From Bacillota bacterium (lineage in GTDB: Bacteria; Bacillota; Clostridia; Acetivibrionales; DSM-1351), in assembly GCA_023391425.1 (NCBI GenBank), contig JAEWAX010000157.1:1-56623 (forward strand): DNA of 56,623 bases. Direction: 5' to 3'. How positions within the stretch are numbered: the stretch's first letter is position 1; each line of letters opens with the position of its first letter. The translations under genes were made by a program, and so were the position numbers. This document shows, piece by piece, positions 37,090-46,262 of the stretch. The notes beneath the pieces are model-generated. The model was not told the origin of the DNA and did not search any database. It worked only from the letters and a program-made list of their open reading frames with translations.

Positions 37090-38097
37090 ATGAAAGCATT
37101 ATTTATTGGTGGAACAGGAACCATCAGTTCTGCTATTTCAACAGCTTTGGTTAAACAGGGATGTGAATTGTATTTATTAAATCGTGGTAATAATAACGAT
37201 AGAATTCCAGCAGGTGCAAAAATTTTAAAGGCTGATGTCAATGACGAGTCCTATGTTTCAGAGCTTATTAAAAATCTAAGTTTTGATGTTGTAGCGGATT
37301 TTATTGCTTTTTATCCCTCACAGATAGAACGCGATATTAGGCTATTTGCTGGTAAGATTAAACAATACATGTTTATTAGTTCTGCTTCTGCTTATCAGAA
37401 ACCATTATCAGACTATCGTATAACTGAAGCTACACCTCTTTCAAATCCTTATTGGGAATATTCTCGTAACAAAATTGCGTGTGAAGAGGTATTACAATCA
37501 GAATATCGCAAAAATGGCTTTCCAATAACAATTGTAAGACCTAGTCACACATATGATGAGCGTTCAATACCTCTTGGAGTGCATGGTAATGCCGGCAGCT
37601 GGCAGGTTATAAAAAGAATGTTATCAAATAAACCTGTAATTATTCATGGAGACGGCACTTCATTGTGGACCTTAACACATAACAGTGATTTTGCTAAAGG
37701 CTTTATTGGTTTAATGGGTAATGTCCATGCAATCGGGGAGGCTGTTAATATAATCTCTGATGAAAGCCTTACTTGGAATCAGATTTACCAGATCATTGCA
37801 TCTAGTTTAGGTGTTAAACTAAACGCTGTTCATATAGCCACAGATTATTTGGTGGCCAGTAGCAATTATGACTTTACTGGCTCGCTTCTTGGAGACAAAG
37901 CTAATACAGTAGTTTTTGACAACTCAAAGCTCAAACGCTTAGTACCTGATTTCACACCAACTGTGCGTTTTGATCAAGGTATTAAATCAGCTTTAGAATA
38001 TATTCTTCTTCATAGCGAATTACAGAAAGACGATACAGAATTCGATATATGGTGTGATAAGGTTATAAAAAATTATAAGGCTTCAATTTCTTTATAA
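37090..38097 (+). CDS. NAD-dependent epimerase/dehydratase family protein (extended SDR)
   Basis: 335 aa, ATG behind AAAGGAGG. N-terminal Rossmann loop KALFIGGTGTISSAI (2-16), Ser-Ala-Ser segment (MFISSASAYQKP), catalytic YSRNK (Tyr-X3-Lys), and substrate-domain WTLTHNSDFAKGFIGLMG, typical of nucleotide-sugar epimerases or related isoflavone-reductase-like proteins. Substrate cannot be assigned. A lone plus-strand gene beside a pseudogene and with its own terminator, so possibly an acquired cargo gene. Confidence 0.8.
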   Translation: MKALFIGGTGTISSAISTALVKQGCELYLLNRGNNNDRIPAGAKILKADVNDESYVSELIKNLSFDVVADFIAFYPSQIERDIRLFAGKIKQYMFISSASAYQKPLSDYRITEATPLSNPYWEYSRNKIACEEVLQSEYRKNGFPITIVRPSHTYDERSIPLGVHGNAGSWQVIKRMLSNKPVIIHGDGTSLWTLTHNSDFAKGFIGLMGNVHAIGEAVNIISDESLTWNQIYQIIASSLGVKLNAVHIATDYLVASSNYDFTGSLLGDKANTVVFDNSKLKRLVPDFTPTVRFDQGIKSALEYILLHSELQKDDTEFDIWCDKVIKNYKASISL

Positions 38098-38223
38098 TAA
38101 AAAATCAAGTTATAACTAATCAGATTTCATTGATTCTTTTGTCATATCAAATAGTATTACTCACTGGCACAAAGTTTTTATGTTTCTAGGACTATATAGG
38201 TGCTAATCGTCGGATAAGCAAAA

Positions 38224-38264
38224 AGTGCTGTAACATAATTATTATAATTATATCACAGCACTTA
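38224..38264. terminator. Bidirectional terminator between SDR and ACT genes
   Basis: AAGTGCTGT (38224-38232) pairs with ACAGCACTT (38256-38264); the interior ATAATTAT segment can pair too. T-runs are present on both sides (CATTTTT on plus; TTTTTG on minus). Confidence 0.8.
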
Positions 38265-38335
38265 TCTCATTTTTGTTACAAAAGAGCCAAATAAGAATAA
38301 ACATCTAATTTAAAATTAATAACTTGTGGTCTTAA

Positions 38336-38767
38336 CTATATACAACATATTTTTTCACTAGGAAGTATTTTAATATCACAATTTTTAAGTGTTTGTATAG
38401 CCTCATCAGGATTCTCAACCCTCAAAATAACAAAGGCTTCATTACCAGTTTTGCCAACAAAAGCATACATATATTCTATACTTATAGCGTTTTCCTGCAA
38501 AATATCTAGTGCCTTTGCTAGTCCTCCTGGCTTATCTTCAACACCAATTGCAATTACTTTAGTGCAGCTAACAGTAAACTCATGTTCGCTCAATGCCTTC
38601 TCAGCTTCTTTAGGCTTATTAACAATGAGTCTGAGAATACCAAAATCTGTAGTATCAGCTATAGATAATGCGCATATATCAATATTATTATCCGCTAATA
38701 TCCTAGCCACTTCTGCCAAACGTCCTGACTTATTTTCTAAAAAAACAGAAATTTGTTCTACAAGCAT
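38336..38767 (-). CDS. Tandem ACT-domain protein
   Basis: 143 aa from ATG 38767, preceded by AAGGAGGCC; longer in-frame starts are not supported. Two ACT domains: 1-70 (EQISVFLENKSGRLAEVARI) and 71-143 (GVEDKPGGLAKALDILQ). Stand-alone double ACT proteins are regularly linked to phenylacetate-CoA ligase in anaerobes and probably sense an aromatic amino acid. 82 bp behind the ligase gene. Confidence 0.88.
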   Translation of the reverse strand: MLVEQISVFLENKSGRLAEVARILADNNIDICALSIADTTDFGILRLIVNKPKEAEKALSEHEFTVSCTKVIAIGVEDKPGGLAKALDILQENAISIEYMYAFVGKTGNEAFVILRVENPDEAIQTLKNCDIKILPSEKICCI

Positions 38768-38849
38768 GATTATGGCCTCCTTTATTTTAACTTCGCGGTG
38801 ATACAAACCTCCTGCTCCTTGGCATGAGCTAAGTATCGCCAAACTCGAA

Positions 38850-40151
38850 TTAATATACTCTCTTATCAATTACCCTTTTTGCTTTACCTTCACTTCGTTG
38901 GATTGATTTTGGTTCTACTAGCTTAATCTTCGCGCCAATTCCCAACGTACTTTGAATTTCCTTAGCAATTTTCCTTTCAATATCTTCAAGCTTCTTCACT
39001 TCATCAGAAAACAATAGTGGTGACAGTTCAACCTGTATCTCCAAAGTGTCCAAATTATCTTTTCTATCTACAATTAACATATAATGAGGAGCTGTCTCAC
39101 CAATTGAAAGAAGTACACTTTCAACCTGAGATGGAAATACATTAACACCTCTTATTATAAGCATATCATCTGTTCTACCTGTAACCTTGCTCATTCTAAC
39201 TTCTGTACGCCCACATTGGCATATATCATAGTTTAATGAGGATAGGTCTTTAGTTCTATATCGAATTAATGGTAAGCCTTCTTTAGTTATTGTTGTAAAT
39301 ACTATCTCACCCTGTGAACCAGCTGGTAAAACTTCTTCTGTTTCTGGATCGATAATTTCAGGTATAAAATGGTCCTCTGGAATATGCATACCGCACTGGC
39401 ATTCACATTCACATGCTACACCTGGTCCTATTACCTCACTTAAACCATATATATCAAATGCTTTTATTTTCAGTCTATCTTCAATTTCTTTTCTCATATT
39501 TTCTGACCAAGGCTCAGCACCAAAAATACCTGCCTGTAGCTTTAGATCACTTCTCTTAATGCCTAATGCTTCCATTTCCTCTGCTAAATACAAAGCATAT
39601 GAAGGAGTGCATGCAAGGTGTGTTGTTCCAAAATCCTTCATTAGTTCTAGCTGAAGCTTAGTATTACCTGAAGATGTAGGAATAACAGATGCTCCAATCT
39701 TCTCTCCACCATAGTGTGCACCAAGTCCACCTGTAAACAAGCCATATCCGTATGAAACCTGCAAAAAGGATTCTTTAGTTGCTCCCGCACCTGCTAATGT
39801 ACGAGCTATGACCTCAGACCATACCTCTAGATCATCTTTAGTGTAGCCTACAACGGTTTTCTTGCCTGTAGTTCCAGATGAAGCATGAATTCTGATAATT
39901 TCACTCATTGGTGTTGCAAACAGTCCAAAAGGATAGTTATCTCTCAAATCCTGCTTATAAGTAAAAGGCAAATGTTTCAAATCATCCACTGACTTGATAT
40001 CCCCTGGCAAAATACCTTTCTTATCCATCTTTGCTCTGTAGCTTGGCACATTGGTATATACCCTGTTTACTGTTTTGATGAGTCGCTCTGTCTGAACCTT
40101 TCTCATCTCGTCTCTGGACATGCATTCATACTTCTCATTCCAATAAGACAT
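38850..40151 (-). CDS. paaK: Phenylacetate--CoA ligase
   Basis: 433 aa adenylate-forming enzyme. AMP-binding loop HASSGTTGKKTVVGY, YGLSEVIGPGVACEC, and motif RYRTKDLSSL; a Cys-rich stretch CECECQCGMHIPEDHF typical of the anaerobic PaaK group. It activates (hydroxy)phenylacetate or indoleacetate to CoA thioesters, or runs in reverse to make ATP from the aryl-CoA produced by IorAB. Same strand and order as iorA-iorB. Confidence 0.9.
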   Translation of the reverse strand: MSYWNEKYECMSRDEMRKVQTERLIKTVNRVYTNVPSYRAKMDKKGILPGDIKSVDDLKHLPFTYKQDLRDNYPFGLFATPMSEIIRIHASSGTTGKKTVVGYTKDDLEVWSEVIARTLAGAGATKESFLQVSYGYGLFTGGLGAHYGGEKIGASVIPTSSGNTKLQLELMKDFGTTHLACTPSYALYLAEEMEALGIKRSDLKLQAGIFGAEPWSENMRKEIEDRLKIKAFDIYGLSEVIGPGVACECECQCGMHIPEDHFIPEIIDPETEEVLPAGSQGEIVFTTITKEGLPLIRYRTKDLSSLNYDICQCGRTEVRMSKVTGRTDDMLIIRGVNVFPSQVESVLLSIGETAPHYMLIVDRKDNLDTLEIQVELSPLLFSDEVKKLEDIERKIAKEIQSTLGIGAKIKLVEPKSIQRSEGKAKRVIDKRVY

Positions 40152-40541
40152 ATTAAAATCCCCCCCAAGAATTGATGCTAGAAATCCTTAGAAAATAACT
40201 ATACACTTTTAATTGGATATTATCACTTATAAATAGTTTATTACTTAAGGATTTCTTAGTTTATTATTTGCCAAACATCCCACCTTGGAATGGCTTTCAG
40301 GGTTTACTACATTCTGTGAGCCCCACACAAAAGCAATAGGCCAAAAATTAAATAACTTTACTTAATTATAGTTCTTCTGCGTACTAAATCTAATTAATAC
40401 TTAAATATATTATTACTAAACATTATTTATACTGCATTTATGTTGCAATATATGCTGTATTTATACTATATTCGCTGCAAACTTAGCCCGTGCACAGTTT
40501 GCTTTTAGTATAAGTCAATATTTCTATAGTACAATCCTATT
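40152..40541. other. Intergenic region between iorB and paaK
   Basis: 390 bp without a gene. A hairpin GCAAACT/AGTTTGC lies at 40477-40502 just after iorB; its T-run is poor. The paaK ribosome site (GGGGGG) is the only other clear signal. paaK may have its own promoter. Confidence 0.4.
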
Positions 40542-41117
40542 TTATTTATGATAATTATAACCTTCTTCAAAAGCCTTTAAATTTACATCTAAAACCTTTG
40601 CAGGTACCACTTCATGAATAGCCTCAATAAAGATATTTTTGTCTATTCCTATCAATCTTGCCATAACCCCGATAAGAACAATGTTTACAGCTTTTGTTGT
40701 TCCACAATCGCGCGCGATTTTAAGTGCATCCAATGAATAAACACGATGTGAATCCTTAAGTGTAGCAATAATATTTTCTGGATATTTTGCTTTACCAATA
40801 ATAACTGGCATTGGATCTATTTCCTGTTCATTAATTATCATTTTACCATCTTTACTCAGTTGGTCAACATATCTAAGAGCCTCTAAACTCTCAAACGCCA
40901 TTATTAAGTCTGCTTCTCCCTTTTCAATTAATGGAGAGTATACCTTTTTACCGAATTTTACGTAAGTTACAACACTTCCGCCTCTTTGAGACATACCATG
41001 CACTTCAGATACCTTAACATCAAAATTCATTTTTAATGCAACATTACCCAGTATTCTACTAGCAAGAAGGGTACCTTGCCCACCAACTCCAACAATTAAA
41101 ATATTTAACTTTTCCAT
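40542..41117 (-). CDS. iorB: Indolepyruvate ferredoxin oxidoreductase, beta subunit
   Basis: 191 aa from ATG 41117 (GGTGGTGAATA upstream; 1 nt after the iorA stop). The gamma-type domain of 2-oxoacid:ferredoxin oxidoreductases: LNILIVGVGGQGTLLASRIL, VSEVHGMSQRGGSVVTYVKFG. Pairs with IorA to convert arylpyruvates to aryl-CoA with ferredoxin reduction. Confidence 0.93.
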   Translation of the reverse strand: MEKLNILIVGVGGQGTLLASRILGNVALKMNFDVKVSEVHGMSQRGGSVVTYVKFGKKVYSPLIEKGEADLIMAFESLEALRYVDQLSKDGKMIINEQEIDPMPVIIGKAKYPENIIATLKDSHRVYSLDALKIARDCGTTKAVNIVLIGVMARLIGIDKNIFIEAIHEVVPAKVLDVNLKAFEEGYNYHK

Positions 41118-41118
41118 A

Positions 41119-42858
41119 TTATTCACCACCCTTTTCAATAGCATTAAAGCTACAAACTTTTGTACAAAGCTTACAACCAACACAAAGTGCAGGGTCTATT
41201 TCTAGATGCTCTCCCTTATCAACTATCGCAGGGCACCCAATTTTCATACACATTTTGCATTTTTTACATTTATCTTGAGATATCTTTTGAGCACCTTCAT
41301 ATTTTACATTTTTAAGAAGTGCACATGGTCTTTGTGAAATAATTACTGATGGTTCATCAACCTCAGTTTCTCTTTTTACTACATTCTCAAACTCTTTGAC
41401 ATTGAAAGGATCTACTACAGTAACTCTTTCAATTCCAACTGCCTTACAAAGCAGCTCAAGATCAACCTGTTTTGTTGGTTCTCCCTTAATTGTAAAACCA
41501 GTTGTAGGATTTTGTTGATGTCCAGTCATACCAGTAATTGAATTGTCAAGAATTAGTACTGTTGAATTACCTTTGTTATATACAATATCAATTAAACCTG
41601 TGATACCAGAATGTATAAAGGTTGAGTCACCAAGAATAGCAACTGTTTTCTTTCTAAACTCTGCACCACGTGCTTTTTCCATTCCATGAGCAACACCAAT
41701 GCTAGCGCCCATACATACACACGTATCAATACTTTCGTTTGGCGCCAATGCACCAAGTGTGTAGCAACCGATATCTCCACTAACATATAACTTCAATTTT
41801 TTAAGTACATAGAACATACCTCTATGAGGGCACCCAGGGCACATTACTGGAGGTCTAACAGGTACCGGCTGATTTGATATTTCTGTAGTCTCAATCTTTT
41901 TACCCAATAGCTTTTCAGAAATAATCTGTGCACTTAATTCTCCAATAACAGGCAGCTTTTCTTTTCCTATAACCTTTATACCCATTGCAAGTATTTGTTC
42001 TTCGAAAAAGGGTTCAAGCTCTTCAACAACATAAAGTGTCTTTACCTTTTCAGAGAAATTAGCAATAAGCTTTTCAGGTATTGGGTAAACCATACCAATC
42101 TTTAATATAGATGCATTTGGCATAGCTTCTTTTACATATTGGTAGGAAATACCGCTTGTGATTACACCAACTTCACTGCTATCCATTTCTACGATATTAA
42201 GGTCACTTTGATTTGAAAATTCTTTTAAGTCAGCCATTCTCTTTTCAACTACAACATGTCTCTTCCTAGCCATAGCCGGCATCATAACATATTTATTAGC
42301 GTCTTTAACATATTCTTTGAGTTGATAATTTTCTTTATCACATAGCTCAACAGAACTTTGCGAATGCGCTACTCTGGTTGAAAGACGAACAATTACCGGA
42401 CAGTCAAATTGCTCACTAATTGAAAACGCCTTTTTGACAAATTCCTTACACTCCTGGCTATCAGAAGGCTCTAACATTGGAACCTTAGAAGCTCTAGCAT
42501 AATTTCTGCTATCCTGTTCATTCTGTGAGCTATGCATTCCAGGATCGTCAGCAACCATTATTACTAACCCACCATTTACACCTGTATAAGAAACTGTAAA
42601 TAGTGGATCTGCTGCAACATTAAGTCCAACGTGCTTCATAGCACAAATTGATCTTGCCCCTCCAAAGGATGCACCTATAGCAACTTCCATTGCTACTTTT
42701 TCATTTGGTGACCATTCAGAATATATTTCGCTATATTGTTTTGCAATAGTCTCAGTAATCTCTGTACTAGGCGTACCAGGATAAGCGGCTGCAACCGAGC
42801 AACCAGCCTCATATGCGCCTCTTGCTACAGCTTCATTGCCAAGCATGAGTTTCTTCAT
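41119..42858 (-). CDS. iorA: Indolepyruvate ferredoxin oxidoreductase, alpha subunit
   Basis: 579 aa. Pyrimidine-binding domain first (YPGTPSTEITETIA), TPP-binding domain with CPGCPHRGMF and GDIGCYTLG ... GDSTFIHSGITGL, and a C-terminal two-cluster ferredoxin domain (CKKCKMCMKIGC, CVGCKLCTKVC). Oxidative decarboxylation of indolepyruvate and other arylpyruvates from Trp/Phe/Tyr breakdown. Overlaps functionally with the downstream iorB, paaK and ACT genes. Confidence 0.95.
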   Translation of the reverse strand: MKKLMLGNEAVARGAYEAGCSVAAAYPGTPSTEITETIAKQYSEIYSEWSPNEKVAMEVAIGASFGGARSICAMKHVGLNVAADPLFTVSYTGVNGGLVIMVADDPGMHSSQNEQDSRNYARASKVPMLEPSDSQECKEFVKKAFSISEQFDCPVIVRLSTRVAHSQSSVELCDKENYQLKEYVKDANKYVMMPAMARKRHVVVEKRMADLKEFSNQSDLNIVEMDSSEVGVITSGISYQYVKEAMPNASILKIGMVYPIPEKLIANFSEKVKTLYVVEELEPFFEEQILAMGIKVIGKEKLPVIGELSAQIISEKLLGKKIETTEISNQPVPVRPPVMCPGCPHRGMFYVLKKLKLYVSGDIGCYTLGALAPNESIDTCVCMGASIGVAHGMEKARGAEFRKKTVAILGDSTFIHSGITGLIDIVYNKGNSTVLILDNSITGMTGHQQNPTTGFTIKGEPTKQVDLELLCKAVGIERVTVVDPFNVKEFENVVKRETEVDEPSVIISQRPCALLKNVKYEGAQKISQDKCKKCKMCMKIGCPAIVDKGEHLEIDPALCVGCKLCTKVCSFNAIEKGGE

Positions 42859-43175
42859 TTTAACTCCCCCATATATTTATCTTTATATTAAAAATACTTT
42901 ATAACATTACTAAACTTATGTTCCATAATATTATAAAGTATTCTATTTATAAAGTAAATGAAGAAATTGCTAGCTTGTCTGGTTTTGTTAAAAATAATCT
43001 TTTTTGGCTGGGGACATTGAGGAGAAACCATTTGATTTGGTAAACAAAAGCCTTATAAAGTAATAAAACAATGAATAAAATTTAAAGCTTTAATCGCTTT
43101 CATGTTATGAACCGTTCAAAATCTAAAGTATTCTCCCTACTTTTCATGCTATAAGGGTACAAAGGCTATTAGTAC
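42859..43175. other. Intergenic region between agrD-like gene and iorA
   Basis: 317 bp without a credible gene. A weak dyad (GAAAGC...GCTTTA near 43082-43102) might end the agrD-like transcript. The iorA promoter must lie here but is not obvious in the AT-rich sequence. Confidence 0.35.
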
Positions 43176-43295
43176 CTATTTAATATTTGGGACTCTAGGC
43201 TGATGGAACCCCCAAGTACAAGCTGGTTTTATTCCACCTATTAATACCAAAAGGTATAAAAGGCTTGACAAAATAGTATAAATAAATAATTTCAT
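43176..43295 (-). CDS. AgrD-like cyclic lactone autoinducer peptide precursor, 39 aa
   Basis: Found by hand. ATG 43295-43293 follows a perfect AGGAGGTGGTAACT; stop TAG at 43176-43178. The first ~24 residues are an amphipathic/hydrophobic leader (MKLFIYTILSSLLYLLVLI). The core is KPACTWGF followed by HQPRVPNIK. This matches the AgrD layout: leader, small residue, Cys-X3-aromatic ring, and a Pro-containing tail. It aligns without gaps to my memory of Clostridium perfringens AgrD (SACLWFT, then HQPEEPKSL), predicting a five-residue thiolactone C-T-W-G-F. It starts 25 nt after the membrane-protein gene. No AgrB, AgrC or AgrA lies in the window. Confidence 0.85.
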   Translation of the reverse strand: MKLFIYTILSSLLYLLVLIGGIKPACTWGFHQPRVPNIK

Positions 43296-43320
43296 AGTTA
43301 CCACCTCCTATAATTTTAAC

Positions 43321-44277
43321 CTATTTATGCTTGTCCGTTTGATTTTCTCTATATAGACTGTCTGCAACCTCCTCAATGCCTATGCCAATTTCGTTTAGTT
43401 CCCACCTAATATTACCACAATTTCCGACATTTGTATACATTTCTATTTTATTCAACAAGTTTAATAGTTTCTGAGTTGCAATTTTTTTATCCTTAGTTTC
43501 CCTATTTTTCATATAGTAAGAGCTCCACACGAACCCAGAAATATTTAAAATAGGAAACAAAACAACACCAATAACGATAATAATTTGATAATTGAATGGA
43601 ACAGTTTTTAGCACTTTATCACACACAATTACTTTATACATTATAAGTAAAAACATAAGATTAAAAGCCACAAATAAAGAGAATATGGCTGTTGATATAA
43701 AATTTGATAGTATAGGCTTAAGCAGCTTCCCTTTCAGCAAGGTACGCTTCCTACAAACAAAGTATAGAAGTATTGAGTATTGTAATAATCTAGATGGTAA
43801 TGATAACATAAAATATAGTAAAAAATTGCTATCTACCTCTACCATAGTTAAATTAGCACCATATAATACAAATGGAATATATAAAAATTCTGTGAGTCCT
43901 ATCGTCAGAGAACCTATCATCATGAATATAAAGGCTTTTGCCATCCATTTTAAAGCACTTGCATCCCCGAAAACATCATTAGTAAGTACTATAATTACAT
44001 AAAAAACAATATAATGCACATATGGGAAAAAGCCATAATCCAAGCCCATATATTTCAAAATATTCGTTAGTAAAGCAACTACAACAGTTGGTAGAAATAC
44101 TCTAATGTAATCAAACTTATTAATAAGCCTTTTACATTCAGGCTCTTTCCAATATTCAAACTCCCCAACTAATATTAATGTTAACATTACCCAATAAAAT
44201 TCTTCCGGAATTGAGACAAATATTGTCTTCATTAGTATTTCTTGCAACGCATTATACTGAAGCAAATTATCCAACAT
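43321..44277 (-). CDS. Polytopic membrane protein paired with the AgrD-like peptide
   Basis: 318 aa from ATG 44277 (GGAGGT 11 nt upstream; an earlier in-frame start lacks a site). Six or seven hydrophobic segments (e.g. FYVIIVLTNDVFG, IIIVIGVVLFPILNISGFV), then a ~55-residue cytoplasmic tail with helix ATQKLLNLLNKIEMY. The shape recalls an AgrC sensor input domain plus the start of a dimerisation helix, but no histidine-kinase or GHKL catalytic domain follows. It lacks the AgrB protease pattern (His and Cys in GGxH-x6-C). So it is neither standard AgrB nor AgrC: a kinase-less receptor or a new processing/export partner. Not otherwise recognised. Confidence 0.75.
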   Translation of the reverse strand: MLDNLLQYNALQEILMKTIFVSIPEEFYWVMLTLILVGEFEYWKEPECKRLINKFDYIRVFLPTVVVALLTNILKYMGLDYGFFPYVHYIVFYVIIVLTNDVFGDASALKWMAKAFIFMMIGSLTIGLTEFLYIPFVLYGANLTMVEVDSNFLLYFMLSLPSRLLQYSILLYFVCRKRTLLKGKLLKPILSNFISTAIFSLFVAFNLMFLLIMYKVIVCDKVLKTVPFNYQIIIVIGVVLFPILNISGFVWSSYYMKNRETKDKKIATQKLLNLLNKIEMYTNVGNCGNIRWELNEIGIGIEEVADSLYRENQTDKHK

Positions 44278-44392
44278 TAATAAATAGACCTCCAAAATCA
44301 ATATAGTGTAAAAAGCAATTAATTGTAAATTTTTTCTATTTTTATTTACATTTTAATACATTCCTGGATGTTTGTAAACAGCAAAGGCTATT

Positions 44393-44764
44393 TTACTCAT
44401 CATATATAATCTCAAATTTTACCCTATCATAAATATCCTTCACATTTTTAGGGTTCATGTAAGGTGAAAGTATCATTAATTCAATGGTATTTATTCTGTA
44501 CTTTTTATTTCTTCTACCCTCTTTAGGGTACAATTCAAAATCAACAATATTTCTAAGAATTAAAGGAACCATTATCCCTCTACTGCTTAGAAAATTTAAT
44601 TCAAGTTTCTCTATTTTAGAATCATACTGGCTAGTCCAGTAAGGATTGTAACCAATAGCAATTAATTTACCATCTATTCCAAGATCGATACTTCTAATAG
44701 TATTTTGGTTTTTGAGCATATTGGAAAAAATACTTTTTAACATATCAATTTCTTTATAATTCAA
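44393..44764 (-). CDS. Hypothetical protein, first gene of the AgrD-like locus
   Basis: 123 aa from TTG 44764, which lies 7 nt after GGGGGA; a TTG two codons earlier is too close to that site, and an ATG seven codons later is possible. Soluble, no membrane segment. Sequence: MLKSIFSNMLKNQNTIRSID, then beta-rich stretches (GKLIAIGYNPYWTSQYDS, IVDFELYPKEGRR). I do not recognise a domain. It is 115 bp upstream of the membrane-protein gene in the same direction. Confidence 0.65.
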   Translation of the reverse strand: MNYKEIDMLKSIFSNMLKNQNTIRSIDLGIDGKLIAIGYNPYWTSQYDSKIEKLELNFLSSRGIMVPLILRNIVDFELYPKEGRRNKKYRINTIELMILSPYMNPKNVKDIYDRVKFEIIYDE

Positions 44765-45012
44765 GCACAATTCCCCCTTAGTGATGCTTTTAGCGTCTAA
44801 AGTATAATATGATTTGTAAACATATTATGTTACAGACTAATAATTATAGCTAAACTGTATGCATTGTATTAAACCAGCTTAATAAATAGCTTTTACTTAC
44901 AAAGGTAAAAAAATGGGACAATAATCTGTTTTATCATAGTAATTCGTAACAATGTTTTTAAATAAAAACATGGACATAATATATTTATATATATCAATTT
45001 ATGATATAATTC
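44765..45012. other. Divergent intergenic region
   Basis: Separates the minus-strand AgrD-like locus from the plus-strand LCP gene. Very AT-rich; promoters for both directions must lie here. No gene seen. It ends with repeat E copy 2. Confidence 0.4.
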
Positions 45013-45072
45013 TATAAAGAAAACTTGGCATGTGCCGAGCCATCGGCGAAGGCAGACGCCTAGTTGCACTTA
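45013..45072 (+). repeat. Repeat E, copy 2 (upstream of LCP gene)
   Basis: TATAAAGAAAACTTGG onward, with dyads TTGGCA/TGCCGA, GCCATCGGC and GGCAGACGCC. Matches 18846-18905; the first dyad differs by a G.U-compatible change, so pairing is kept. Confidence 0.55.
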
Positions 45073-45122
45073 TACTTGAAAAGTATAAAAATATACAAAT
45101 TATATGCTAATGAGGTCTAATA

Positions 45123-46262
45123 ATGAATACTAGAAAATTTACTTATATAACTACAATAGTTGTGGGAGCCTTTCTTTTTGTACTTGGAACAGTATTTCTC
45201 TTTTATATAAACAATATAGTTCCTGAAAGTGGAACTAATCCACTTACCGGCATACTTGACGGTCTTAACGGTGCCAAGAAAAATGAGCCTATGAATTTTC
45301 TTTTACTTGTTGGAGATAAAGCAAGTGGCAATACAGATTCTATGCTTGTAGCTAATTACAATCCTAACGCAAACCAAATAAGTATCGTTACAATTCCTAG
45401 AGATACCAAGGTCAAAATAGAACATAGTACTGTTCCAAAAATTAATTCTGCTTATGCTGCAGGTGGGCGTGAGCATAAAGGTGCTACTTATGCTTCTGAA
45501 ATAGTGAGCAATTTGACAGGAATAAATATTAATTATTATGTACATGTAAATATCTCTTCTATTAAAAAAATTACTGACATGTTAGGTGGCGTTTACTTTG
45601 ATGTTCCAGCTGACCTAAGATACGATGACCCTACACAGGATCTGCATATTGATTTAGAAAAAGGTTACCAGCTATTAAATGGCGATAAGGTTGAACAATT
45701 GCTAAGGTTCAGAAAGGCTGATTCAAGCAAGTACACTAAAGCAGAGTTGACAGAGTTGAAAAAATACTACGATGGAAGTGATATCAAAAGAACTGAAATG
45801 CAAGTTAAGTTTATTAAAGAATTTATGAGTCAAAAGCTTAAAATTCAGTATCTACAAGATTTTAATTCTGTAATAAACTATGCTTTTCAAAATATTGTTA
45901 CAAATATGACTTTAACTGATGCACTTAAGCTTACAAGTGGTGTTTTAAAAATTTCAACTGATAATTTTAACTCTTTTAGATTAGATGGCGAGGATAAGGT
46001 TATAAGTGGTGGCTGGTACTATGTTTACAATGGTAAAATGATTAATATCGACTCAAAAGAGGCATTGCCTTCAGAAGAAGTGGTTAATCAATATTTTTAT
46101 TCTGCTAATGGAATTGCTACTCCTTCAGGAGAACTTTTTGTACCGGACGAAGATTCTGAGGATTCTGAACCTTCAACTATTCCCAAGAAGCCCATAACTA
46201 AAAAGAAAAATCCTTCAAACTCTCAAACAGATATAAAACCTAATGGAAAAGATAAGCCATAA
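45123..46262 (+). CDS. LytR-CpsA-Psr (LCP) family protein
   Basis: 379 aa. One N-terminal membrane helix (YITTIVVGAFLFVLGTVFL), then the extracellular LCP domain: LLLVGDKASGNTDSMLVA, TIPRDTKVKI (catalytic Arg), INSAYAAGG, LLRFRKAD. C-terminal tail is Pro/Ser/Lys-rich. LCP enzymes attach teichoic acid or capsule-type polymers from lipid carriers to peptidoglycan. The tail is typical of cell-wall-facing linkers. Monocistronic. Confidence 0.92.
   Translation: MNTRKFTYITTIVVGAFLFVLGTVFLFYINNIVPESGTNPLTGILDGLNGAKKNEPMNFLLLVGDKASGNTDSMLVANYNPNANQISIVTIPRDTKVKIEHSTVPKINSAYAAGGREHKGATYASEIVSNLTGININYYVHVNISSIKKITDMLGGVYFDVPADLRYDDPTQDLHIDLEKGYQLLNGDKVEQLLRFRKADSSKYTKAELTELKKYYDGSDIKRTEMQVKFIKEFMSQKLKIQYLQDFNSVINYAFQNIVTNMTLTDALKLTSGVLKISTDNFNSFRLDGEDKVISGGWYYVYNGKMINIDSKEALPSEEVVNQYFYSANGIATPSGELFVPDEDSEDSEPSTIPKKPITKKKNPSNSQTDIKPNGKDKP

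Noticed and set aside
43321..44277. Calling the membrane protein AgrB
   Set aside because: The His and Cys of the AgrB protease site (GGxH-x6-C) are absent and the protein is far longer than ~200 aa.
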